A stretch of DNA of 64,000 nucleotides from Panulirus ornatus (taxonomy: Eukaryota; Arthropoda; Malacostraca; Decapoda; Palinuridae). A program made the position numbers and the translations under genes. Below, in pieces: positions 22,048 to 34,668 of this stretch; the first letter of the stretch is position 1, and each line of letters starts with the position of its first letter. The notes beneath the pieces were generated by a model, which was not told where the DNA came from, searched no databases, and saw only the letters and a program-made list of their open reading frames with translations. The stretch is taken from the NCBI RefSeq assembly GCF_036320965.1, contig NC_092276.1, positions 3,231,001-3,295,000 on the forward strand. The letters are read 5' to 3'.

Positions 22048-25000
22048 ATGGTAAGTGAAAAGAGAGAAATTATCTTAAATCATCGGCTGATCTTGAAAGA
22101 GTATTTGTGTATGTTATGAAAATACTAGGAGAATGAACCTTTCTGTAGTTGATTTCATAGTTAATTGTATATTTATTATTGTACAATATGAGTTTTATGT
22201 AATTGAGTAGGAACGTTAGGTCGGAGGATGAGCGAATTCTGTATGCAGTGGGTCCCTAGTTGTTGTCGAGTGAAACCATCGTTTGTCGTTCTACTATTTA
22301 AGAGAATTTATGCTGATATATACCTTTAGTACAGTGGAGCACAACCCTACCAAACTCATTATAATGTCTTTATTAACCCTTCAGGCTAAGCGGACCAAGA
22401 AAGTGGGTATCGTCGGGAAGTATGGTACCAGATATGGTGCTTCTCTCCGAAAAATGATAAAGAAGATTGAAATCACACAGCACAAGAGACACATCTGTAC
22501 ATTCTGTGGAAAGGTGAGACATGTGTGGAATGTTTATTTGGTATTGTTTGAAATTACTTTGACTGGGAGAGGTTACGGCAGCGGGCCATAGTGTTGCCGG
22601 ATCCCAGGGGACAGACGCTACTGAAGGCCAGTATTCACATCAATGTAACTTTCAGACTCCTGAACAGTCTCATCTTGCACCTCAGTCTTGGGTAATTGGT
22701 TTCCTTTAATGACTGGTAACTGAAATCTATGGTGGCTGTGGAATAAAATCATCCAGAGAATTTTGGGGTTTTTAAGCCATGGTTTGGTTAGGCTTGTGGT
22801 ATAACAATTTTGGACACCCTGCGAATTTTGGGATTTTTAAGTCTTGGCATTTGCTGAATATTCAGAATGATCGTAAAGTTAAGATGCAGATAGAAAGCTG
22901 GTAATGTATTAAATAGCTAGTTTTCTTCATGATTTATATTGATGTAAGTGGGATTATTGAAATCTCATGGTATAAATTTAGAGTTGTCACTATTTTGGTG
23001 TGACATTCCACTTTTATGGAATCTTCGTTGGTTCTGCAAGGAATTATATGATTCCACAGGCTTTTGGTTTCCTTCTGTAGTAAACTATCTTTTGACGCTA
23101 AATAACTTGTTGCTGGTAGTTCACACTGAATAACTTGTTATTGGTAGGGTTATGAGGGATAGGTAAGATGTGGGGTTATATAACAAAATGGCATTATTGT
23201 AAAACATTGAAATGAAAGAAATTGCTCTTGTAACTTTTAAAAACTGCCTTGTGAAGTTTTTGATGATATGTACGAGAATAAAGTACTGTGCAGCTTATCT
23301 CAGCCAAAGTTTTTCATATGGTTAGGACGGTAAGAGATAAAAGATATAATGTAGTACTTAGTAGGAACATTAGATAAGAGCCTATGCAAACACTTTGCTT
23401 GAGTTGCCTTCTGCCAGTGGCCTGTTAAGGGTGAGGCATTAAAGTCTAAGAAGTGGCACTGGAGTTCAGTTATGGAGACACTACTGCTATGGGCCACCCC
23501 CTTAAGGGAGTTCTAGTTGGAATAGACATCATAGATATAGATAGTATAGAATCAGAACAAGTGCTAGGTGAATGTTTTTGGTCAGCCATCTGCAAGATGG
23601 TCACTTCTGATCATGCAAGAAAAATTAGTAAATGATGTTCGGACACTGGAGGCATCTATCCTTTTCATTTATTATATGCAAGGTTTCAGTGAAATTATTA
23701 ATGCATTGTTTAAAATGTCGCACTGTTTGAGTGTTTCTGTTCAGCAATTTCTCTTTACGTTAGTACTCTGCCCACTTTATATAAATTTAATATTGATGAA
23801 GTTACAGGTGCTTCACCTATAATCCCATGCTCATATCAGCTCTATTTAATGTAAGGAATTGAATGGTACCAATTTTGTCATATTCTGTTCTTAAAAATGG
23901 AGTATATTTTCTAGACAGTTACATTTTAGACTTAAGGTATAGCATCCTCTTCTCCCGCTTGTTTTGTGTAACTCGTGTACAAAGAGACGCCATCCAATGT
24001 CTGCTGTGCCACCTTCTTGATTTAAAGCAACCATGAGTCTTCGTATCATGCTTGGCTTTGAGATGTGCTTTATTCTTTCTGGAATGGTTGTAAGGTACTG
24101 CACCAGAGCATAAGCTGCAGAGTGCAATACATGTGGGGAATGAGATTTCAAGAGATTTACCATACTGACTTCTACCCCTTGCATTCTCAGCATATTACAT
24201 GCATTCACATAGGTCCCACAGAGAGTGTGATATGTTGGATTATAGGTTTAGCACCTCGTATTCCAACAATTTTGTTTTCATAAAGTGGTCAGGGCTGTGA
24301 AATTAAGGAAAATTGTCAGGTAAAAGCACTCTTGTATCAAAAGTTAAAGATGCAAAGAATGTACTTTTATCATTCTTAAAGTCTGTGAACCAGAATACAA
24401 AGAGGAGGGATTTCCTGATTATGGCTCGCCTTAAACATTCACCTGGGGCTTGTTTGGATTCAGTAGAGATTTTTTTGGATTTGTTTGCCAGTATAACACC
24501 AAATATAGCTTCAATACAACAAAGAAATGTGTGTAGGATATAGAAAAGGGTAATTTCCTGCATTCCAGTGTATACTGCCATGTAAAGTTTAAACCTGACT
24601 GAATTCAAAAGTTTTCCAGATATTCTGGGTAAGTTCAGGTATCTGTTAAAAATAGAGGGATCATATTGATGCTAAAGAGATGTTTCCCACTTGGTTTATG
24701 ATTTCTATACCTCTAGATATCCAAACTTACTTTTTACTTTCCAAACCAAGTGATCCTTGGTACAGTTAAGTGGAGTACATGTTTCAGAAAGGATGGAATT
24801 TCACCAATAATAAAACCTGCAAGACACGTTGCATTAATATAGTCTGATTGTATTTTTGTATTCGTTGTTGGTATTTCAGTACGTAACTTGTCCCAAATAC
24901 TCCATCTCTCATATAACCTCAGAGTTATTCAATATCGAAAGATTTTTTTTTTTGTATTGTGAATTTTCTGTTGTAAGTTCTTGAAAAAATTCGTAAGAAA

Positions 25001-25812
25001 AAATAATGGAAAAACTGGTATTGTATTCATTGACAAACGAGTGATTAGTTGGTTCAAGAGAAATTTCATTTACTTAGATATGATGAACTGTATTTTCTCT
25101 ACTCTCTCCTTGGCTCTCTTGATGAAGTAATTATTGTCTACATTCTGAAATTTATAGGAAAAATTTTAGCCTTTCTTAGAGCCCCATTTGCTCTACTATT
25201 ACTCTCACATTTTGAGAGTGATAGTGAATTGTATATATTTGTATATATATTTATATATTTTTTATTTTTTTTTAAGTAGGTTCTTGACAAATTCACATAT
25301 ATAATGTACATATTAATGAAAATCTGAAAAATGGATAGTGCTTTCCCAAGTATATGCTTCTGTAATTTTTTTTTTCCTGCATTTGGGATGTACCAACAAC
25401 CTTTAAAGTTGTTTGTTTAGTTATTGTTTTTCAGAAATGCTTATTGGAACTAGGCAGTCGATACTAGGACATGAAACTTTTTTGTTTGGAGCTTTTTTCA
25501 TGGATATTTGGCAGTTCAATTTTGTAAGCCCTGCTTTTTGTTTTTGAAGAATATGCATGAGGTAACAGTTGCCTCTCGATTCATTGCATATCAAGAGTCT
25601 GTACACCGTGGGAAAGTTCGTTTTAAGTCTTGTAAGCCTTACTTTTTGTCTTTCAGGAGTCTATGCGTCGATATGCGGCTGGTATCTGGGCTTGTAAGCC
25701 CTGCCGTCGTACAGTTGCTGGAGGAGCATATAATTATTCAACTGTCATTGCTGCTGGCGCGCGATCCTTTATAAGGAGGAATAAGGATATGAAGGAGAAA
25801 GACAACATTTGA
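22048..25812 (+). CDS. RpL37A: 60S ribosomal protein L37a (eL43), three exons
   Basis: Spliced CDS: 22048-22050 (only the ATG, followed by GTAAGT), 22385-22513 and 25657-25812. Both introns are phase 0 with good GT-AG borders (TTCAG|GCT, AAG|GTGAGA, CTTTCAG|GAG). The product is 95 residues: [20 protein letters not shown], then a C-terminal half with [19 protein letters not shown]. The zinc-binding cysteines are all present in the family spacing (C39, C42, C57, C60). By family it is a small zinc-ribbon protein of the large ribosomal subunit. It is slightly longer than the 92-residue human protein because of its C-terminus, and MKRR at the exon 2/3 junction is replaced by ESMRR. Nothing suggests a pseudogene. 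An AATAAA overlaps the stop codon (25812-25817). Confidence 0.96.
22514..25656 (+). other. RpL37A intron 2
   Basis: A 3.1-kb intron. It contains no LINE copy or long microsatellite, unlike most of the window. Antisense open segments lie at 23891-24208 and 24303-24608. Near the 3' end a stretch at 25518-25560 (TGTAAGCCCTGCTTTTTGTT) resembles the real acceptor region at 25631-25672 (TGTAAGCCTTACTTTTTGTC). Confidence 0.85.
23891..24260 (-). pseudogene. Possible antisense coding relic, armadillo-like
   Basis: On the minus strand, 24208-23891 reads [29 protein letters not shown] and [10 protein letters not shown]: amphipathic helices spaced as in armadillo repeats. Just upstream a different frame reads [19 protein letters not shown], so a frameshift near 24210 would have to be crossed. 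Parent unknown. It could be a dead retrocopy or a chance AT-rich frame. Confidence 0.25.
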
Positions 25813-27659
25813 ATAAATAGCTGAATTGTGACATTTATTTGATTTTACCCTGAAACTGGAAAATTGTCTGGGTAGGTTCTTTGGCGAAGAATTTAAAATT
25901 TTCTACTTTTTCAATATGGATTTAGGAAGGTTATGGGTAAATCGCATTTTACATTAATTAATAAGTGATGAACAGAGTTAAGTAAAGTAAATATCTTGAT
26001 CTGCTATGGTTTTGGGTATTATGCAAATTGAAATATAATGTGTGGTGCATTGAAAAAAGATAAGTTTCTAGTGGATGCATGCATTTGGGTTTTATGAAAA
26101 TGAATAGTCATTTATGCTTTACACCATTGAATTTGATCAATGAATGAAATGTGTTTGGGAGGCATTTTTGTATGGGATAGTTTTTGAATGATTGTGAAGT
26201 AAATCAAAGAATGTCTATGAAAGTGAGATTGTAGCTGAATAAATTTTTTTGATATTTAGATTTCCATGTTCTGAAACTTGAAACCATGGAAGGTGAATTC
26301 CCAATCTTCTTTGTGTGAAAACATCCATTTGGCAGGACTTTCATGGAATGTATAATGAAAACAAAGGCATTAAATAACTATTTTGACCAAACTAGATGAT
26401 AGTTTAAAAGAAAATTGAATATTGTGGAAGGAGTAGGTACACCTACAGATGTTTCAGAGGGAAAAGCTTGTCAACTTATGCAGTTAAGAAAGCACATATA
26501 ATAATAGTCATAAATTTGAAGTGAAATATATACTGCCTGTTCATAACATCTACTTATGGTACTATTTTTAGCTTATTTGAATGATCACTCCGTATGTCTA
26601 TCCCGTCGCAGAAGTAGCACTTTGCCCCATTCAAGAATATGTTTCCTCAGTAGTTTATATCCAAAATGCAATTAGACAAATCCAACTAAAAGTAACTTAA
26701 GATAAATGAAGTTTGATGATGCTGAATACTGTATTAGATCTATAATCTTTTCTAAGCTAAATAGATGTTAAGTTGTTCGATAGATTCATAGGATTTGTTT
26801 AATGTATGGGAATAATGGTAGGTGGCCTCTGTACTCTTCATTGTTCAGTCAGTTTCAAGTAAGATATCTAGAATTGAATACAGTATTCAACATGATTGAT
26901 GCCCCAGTGACTTCAAAGTGACGATAATTTGCTTGGACAGCACTCTTGTCAATGTGCTGGAGGTTTCATTTTGAATACAAGGGATTTGTTGAATTGTCTG
27001 TGGTGTAGAGATTGATGATATCCAGAAGGCAGACGAAGAAGTGCAACTTGCATGTTTTGGAGTGTGGTTTCAGTATGAGAGGGTAGTGTTTTAAGACAGC
27101 GGTTAGGCGGTTGTTTTGTCACCAGTCATTGTGATGTGTATGATTTTTTTTTTTTTTTTTGTTTATCAGGTTCTGTCGGTGTTGGTCAATGAAGTGTATG
27201 GCAGGGGTAAAACCTTTATTTATAGTTGGGTTTAGTGGTTGACTGTGAAGTAGTTTGGATGAGAAGGGTCTAGCGCAGCTGTAAATAAATGAGGGATAAA
27301 ACTTTTTATTAATACTTTAGAGTTTGTGTTTGGTTAGTGTTTTGGATGAGCACTGAATATGTTAGTGGATAATGCAATGATTAATCAGAAAAATGGAAAA
27401 CCGTTACGAAAAGAACCGATAAAATAGGGAGGGAGAGACAGTCAAAGGATTTTATGAAACATGTTTGTGAGAGGATGCTAGTTTCCTCAGATTATCGCAG
27501 GAGTGCACAAACATCCTGAATGAGGTCACTCGGTGTCCTCGTATATCCGTTATGGCGTCCAACATCTTTGGAACGCACATTCCCCACAAACCTACGACGA
27601 AGAACAGTACCCTAAAACCACACACCGTTGAGTTGGAAAAGTGACATTTGATAGTTAAT
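25813..27659. other. Intergenic sequence between RpL37A and the receptor-like gene
   Basis: AT-rich with no open frame of interest. Candidate RpL37A polyadenylation signals are AATAAA at 25812 and another at about 26238. The receptor-like gene promoter should lie before 27660, but no clear TATA box or known site was recognised. Confidence 0.45.
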
Positions 27660-29783
27660 ATGATTGTTGTTGCTGGCGTGTGGACTTCTATATGCTTCGG
27701 AATTCTGGTCGCGACTGATGTCGCAGAGGGTGAGTGATTAGTGTTTTACCAAGATATAACGCAAGTGATTCGCCATATTACTTTATTATTATAACATTTG
27801 TGTCATCGTTTAGAATGCGACGATAACTACTGTGAATTTTTAACCTGAATACTATCTGCTCCATGTTTGTATAGCACCTCAGTACAGCTGACCCCAAGAC
27901 CAGAAGTCAGACTAATTTAAGGTTTAGAACGCTTCCCCGTCTTAGGATAGCGTTAAGTTGGTGATTCTTTTAGGGTTTTAGGATTTTAGGATGAAGCTAC
28001 TTCTAGTGGTGTTTGGTTGGTGCTACTTTTACGAGCGTTAGGTTATTGCTACTTCAAATGGTGTTTGGTTGGTGCTTCTACTAGCGTTGTTAGGTTGGTG
28101 CTACTTCTAGTGGTGTTAGGTTGGTTTTACATTTGGAAACGTTAGGTTTGTGCTACTTGCAGCAGTGTTAGATTAGTTCAGCCTCTAATGATTTTAGGCT
28201 GCTTCTCCAGTAGTTTTTGGTTGATGAAGTTTATGGTAACTTTAGGTTGTTATTACTTCCGTTGTTGTGATGGTGCTACTTCGTGGTGTTAGGTTGGCAC
28301 TACTTCCAGTGCTGTTAAGTCTCTTACTTCCAGTAGCTTTAGGCTGTTGCTTCATACTGTGGTTTTAGGTAAAGTAAGACTGACCAAGAACACCAGGTGA
28401 TTAGATATGTGGAACAAGGTAGCATATCATGCACATTATTCTTAGACCAATTACGATTATTGGGGTTAGTAGACTGATGTTTGCAAATGACACTGTTCAG
28501 GAGGCAGACTTGAGAGGAAAAGCTCTCCAGAATCGAGAGGTTAGACGACAACCTGTACATGGCCCGGGTGGTGGAAATCTCTTATGCCTGGGACAGGTGA
28601 CATATTGCAATATACACCATCGTCTGTTGTAAGATCAATGCCACAGTTTCTATGCTGATGACTTAAAAAGTGTGATTGTCCCTGAAATAGATGGGTGTGA
28701 ACGCGGGGGTGTTAGTCTTGCTGGAAGTAAACATTAAGCACTGGTTTTGTTACCTATGACGCGAACATATCGCTTCAAGGAATTCAGGTCTGATCTGTTT
28801 CCACTTGTCATTTGTGATTATTGCCTTCTAATGATTTTGACCTGATTGCCAAGGTTCATTTAAAATGTCATGCGCAATAGATTAGGTGGTTCCTGACAAG
28901 CCTAATGTGCTTTCGGCAGACTGCCTGGTGTATGACGTAGGCGGTGAGGGCTCTTCGTCCCGCTCTCCGGTTATACCCCTTCACAATAGCGTTATAATCG
29001 GTGTCTTCAAGGGACACCAGAATCTGCAATCGTCTTCATATGTGAACTCGACTGACGGGAGTGATGAAGGCCATGACGATGTGAAGTTTGAGGTGCATTT
29101 TGAGGCTAGTGGCAAGAAATTCCTGTTAAGATTCAAAGGCCACAAGCTGTTCTTACTACAGGAAGCCATGCGTGAGTCACTTTTTTTGTAGTAGTTACAT
29201 CTTTACAAATGTTTCATAAATTATCGAGAATAATTGAGCAGGACTTTTTTGTCTGCATGATGTAAATAGTTTTTATCATACGCTACATATAACACTAAAT
29301 GAATCATGACCTGACTGAGGGAAACTATAAACGACTTTGAGAAAGGAAGCGATAATAATGCATCCATCCAACACCACTTCTCGTCCTTTCTCAGTCATCA
29401 CAACCACGGGTATTGGGAAATTGCTGTTCCTAGCATTGGTAATGGTACGTTACTGTGATAATATCACCTACTGGTACAGCAAATGGAACGTGATATTACC
29501 CACCACAACCATAGGTAGTAAGAGCATTTTCGTACGAAAATCCAAAACCACTTTTAGTGGAACATTCCCACTTTTCTCGCTCTTTACAACCACATGCAGT
29601 GATATATTCGCACCTGCCCCCTCCAAAGCACAAGTATGAGAACATTTTCCTAGCGCTACCATATTACACTAACCATCGTTATTATAGTTGGGGGAACATT
29701 TCTTACACTAACAACCACAGATAGTAGGACTCGCTTTAACACCCCTTATCCATAGTAACACATAACCACAGGTAGTGGAATAC

Positions 29784-29852
<69 letters not shown>

Positions 29853-31128
29853 TTATACTTTGTCGCTGTCTCCCGCGTTTGCGAGGTAGCGCAAGGAAAC
29901 AGACGAAAGAAATGGCCCAACACCCCCCATACACATGTATATACATACGTCCACACACGCAAATATACATACCTACACAGCTTTCCATGGTTTACCCCAG
30001 ACGCTTCACATGCCTTGATTCAATCCACTGACAGCACGTCAACCCCGGTATACCACATCGCTCCAATTCACTCTATTCCTTGCCCTCCTTTCACCCTCCT
30101 GCATGTTCAGGCCCCGATCACACAAAATCTTTTTCACTCCATCTTTCCACCTCCAATTTGGTCTCCCTCTTCTTCTTGCTCCCTCCACCTCCGACACATA
30201 TATCCTCTTGGTCAATCTTTCCTCACTCATCCTCTCCATGTGCCCAAACCACTTCAAAACACCCTCTTCTGCTCTCTCAACCATGCTCTTTTTATTTCCA
30301 CACATCTCTCTTACCCTTACGTTACTCACTCGATCAAACCACCTCACACCACACATTGTCCTCAAACATCTCATTTCCAGCACATCCATCCTCCTGCGCA
30401 CAACTCTATCCTTAGCCCACGCCTCGCAACCATACAACATTGTTGGAACCACTATTCCTTCAAACATACCCATTTTTGCTTTCCGAGATAATGTTCTCGA
30501 CTTCCACACATTCTTCAAGGCCCCCAGAATTTTCGCCCCCTCCCCCACCCTATGATCCACTTCCGCTTCCATGGTTCCATCCGCTGCCAGATCCACTCCC
30601 AGATATCTAAAACACTTCACTTCCTCCAGTTTTTCTCCATTCAAACTCACCTCCCAATTGACTTGACCCTCAACCCTACTGTACCTAATAACCTTGCTCT
30701 TATTCACATTTACTCTTAACTTTCTTCTTCCACACACTTTACCAAACTCAGTCACCAGCTTCTGCAGTTTCTCACATGAATCAGCCACCAGCGCTGTATC
30801 ATCAGCGAACAACAACTGACTCACTTCCCAAGCTCTCTCATCCACAACAGACTTCATACTTGCCCCTCTTTCCAAAACTCTTGCATTTACCTCCCTAACA
30901 ACCCCATCCATAAACAAATTAAACAACCATGGAGACATCACACACCCCTGCCGCAAACCTACATTCACTGAGAACCAATCACTTTCCTCTCTTCCTACAC
31001 GTACACATGCCTTACATCCTCGATAAAAACTTTTCACTGCTTCTAACAACTTTCCTCCCACACCATATATTCTTAATACCTTCCACAGAGCATCTCTATC
31101 AACTCTATCATATGCCTTCTCCAGATCC

Positions 31129-31196
<68 letters not shown>

Positions 31197-31769
31197 TTCT
31201 TTCAAACTATTCGCCATTTCCCGCATTAGCGAGGTAGCGTTAAGAACAGAGGACTGGGCCTTTGAGGGAATACCCTCACCTGGCCCAATTCTCTGTTCCT
31301 TCTTTTGGAAAAAAAAGAAAAAAAAAAGAGAAGTAGCGTCAAGAACAGGGGACAACCTGAGAGGGGGAAATCCTTGGCCCCCTTCACTGTTTCTTCTTTT
31401 TGAAGAGTGAAGACTGGAGGGAAGCTTTTCCAGTCCCCCTCTCCCACCTCCAAAGTCGACGTCGACACGCAGGAAATACGTGGGAGGTATTCTTTCTCCC
31501 TTATCCCTGGGGCGAAGGTTCTAGGAGCGGTGAAGAATGTGTGGAAGGAAAGAACGTTATCTCGGAGAGAAAAAACGGGTATGTTTGAAGGAATAGTAGT
31601 TCCAACAATGTTATGTGGTTCGAGGCATAGGCTATAGACAGGGTTGTATGAAGGATGGTGGATGTGTTGGAAATGAATTGTTTGGGTACAATATGTGGTG
31701 TGAGGTGGTTTGATCGAGTAAATAATGGAAGGGTAAGAGTATGAGACTGAGTGTGAACGAATGTGGCCC

Positions 31770-31808
<39 letters not shown>

Positions 31809-31895
31809 CTGGCGCTACCTCGCTGAAGCAGGGGGTAGCGATGCTGTTTCCAGTGGGCCGGGGTAGCACCAGGAATGGATAAAGGCAAACAAGTA

Positions 31896-31974
<79 letters not shown>

Positions 31975-32753
31975 TGTGTGTGTGTGTTTCTTTGCATGTG
32001 TATGTGTATATGTGCGTGTATGGGCGTTTATATATATAATAGGCTCATATAGTGGAATATACTTCCGTACATCAGTACCTAGAACTGTTATGCAGTAACC
32101 CCATCATCAGGCTTCTGCATTACTTTGACACTTGTAATTACTGATGGTGAGACAATACCTCCCATAACCACAAGCGTCTGGCGTCATTACCCCAGCCACG
32201 GGCGGTAGGAAACCTTAGCTTCTGTAATATCGTATAACCACAAGTAGTAAAACGCATATAGTAATGACATCCCTCCACAAACATATACTTAGGGCCCCCA
32301 ATGCTTGTAATCTCACAAATACAGATCATGGGGGTAATTATCAGTGCTGTGATCCCATAAATATAGGTCATGGGTCTCTTCCAGTGCTGTGTTCTCACAA
32401 ATACAGGTCATGGGTCATATGCAGTGCTCAAACCCGACATATGCAGGTCATGGGTCACTAATAGTATTGTAGAGAAGTAGATGTAGAGAAGGGAACACAT
32501 AGTGTTGTAACACCGCCACATTTACAGCTTTCGTGGACATGGGCGTGGCCAATTTCCCACTATACGAAGTCCGTGGCAAATGGTTGTACGTGGGCGTGGC
32601 TGCGGGGGGCGGGTGGCTCACCGTGACCAACCCAGCGCAAGCGGAGGCCGTTTTCCAGACGCCCCTGGGAGTGGACACCTCAGACTGTCAGTTGAGCGTG
32701 GCCTCCTCCTCTAGGCTGGCTCTCACCTACAACTGTATAGCAGGTACAGAACC

Positions 32754-32837
<84 letters not shown>

Positions 32838-34198
32838 AGCTTAAGCCAGGTACCCATTCATTGACTAATCTAAGGGCTGGCTGCCCAGCCTGGGATTTAA
32901 ACCTAGATGGGTCCATGAAGTAATGCGTAGTCAGCAATATTAGCCACGACATTCCAGAAGACCCTAGTTATTTTGTGACATTTAGTTTTTAAAGCATTGA
33001 GTTACTAGGGATCATTCTAGTGTGTTTGGCGTAGGGAAAAGTTGTAGAAATATGCTCTGCCATACGACTGAGCGTATGTGATACGTTCATGTTGGTGGTG
33101 TGCGGCGTTGCAGGGTGCCCCACGGTGAGATCGGGTGGTTCGGTGGTAACGGCGGGCCTCCCACTTGAGAGGAGCCTATTGCTCTACCTGCAGCCCGACG
33201 ACGTCCGGTATACTGCCCTCCTCACGGTAAGCTGCCACACAAATTAAAGTACCGTTCTCTGGGGAGGATTCTTTCCACTGTCATCTTGTAGGACTGTCAT
33301 GATATTATTATCATGCCATTAGTAGAAGGATGTACGAGAGTCTGATGTTTCTAAGTAATTATTTCATTAGAAACGTAATTAGTTCCTCCCTGTGATATTA
33401 GGGCTGAAGCGTTATGTGATCCAGGTGTCAGGCGGTAGGTATGAGACGTGGCACTTATTGCAGGTGAAGCTGTCGCTGGAGGGGTTAGTGAAGGAGTCCC
33501 TCCTGTTAGAGGTGCGGCCTGGCCTGCTGCGTCTTCATGAGTGGAACAGAGTCGACCTCACTTTAGAACGCCGTAGGGACGAGGTGCGTCTAAGCTAGGT
33601 TTGACCATGAAAGTATTGTGGGTATGTATGTATCCTGGCGCTACTTCAGATAGATCCTGGTGCTACTTAAGATTGATCCTAGTGCTACTGAAGATATGTC
33701 CTGGAGTTACTAAAGGCATTTTCTGTTGCTAAAAATATCAAAAACTTTTTCAAATGAAATTGATATATCTTGCTATAACTTTTAAAATATCAAACGCTTT
33801 TTTTTTTTTTTTGGTTATGTTGGATGTACCCTGGTGTCACATAACATCTCCAGGTCCTGCTGGAGATGTTATGTGACATAAACGTATCACGTTTGTCCGA
33901 GTTGTGTGAACGGCCGCAGGTTGAGGCGTGGCTGGAGGTGAACGGCGAGGCTGGAGCCAGCGACGTGGTCACAGGCCGTTTGGTGTCGGCTGCACTCGAC
34001 CTGGAGGAACTGACTCACGGAGCCCTTTCCACGTATTGCAGACCCACGCGCCCCAGCGGCCAAGGTAGGTAGGGAGGTTAGAGATTGGGAATTCATGGGT
34101 AGGGAGTGTAGTGAAGGTAATTTATCCTTGATTTCTCAATGCTGAAGATGGGTTAAGTTTTGGTGCCACTGAATAGTCGAATTGATAGGTTTTGTTTG

Positions 34199-34285
<87 letters not shown>

Positions 34286-34584
34286 CGTTATAACCGGTAA
34301 ACTTCAAACAGTGACATATTTTCCGGTCTACCCCTAGCTTCGTCGGAAACTACACTGACATCCCGCCTTTGCTCGTGGAACCTGGTATGGTCCTTGGCGG
34401 GTACCTCCAGCCTCCTGCTCGTCCTTCTGCTGGGGACCTGCTGTTGCCTGTGCAGGAATAAGTCAGGGAAGGCCGACTCCAGCATACCTCCTCCAGGTGT
34501 AACCATGAATTCCTTGAGGCATCCTCGCTCCGGTAAGCATAACATGTTGCTAGTGTTGACAGTATCCAGGTTTACACCCGAGGG

Positions 34585-34668
<84 letters not shown>

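Noticed and set aside
27965..28375. TTAGG occurrences in the intron 1 array
   Set aside because: They are part of a 28-30-bp unit and not tandem pentamers.
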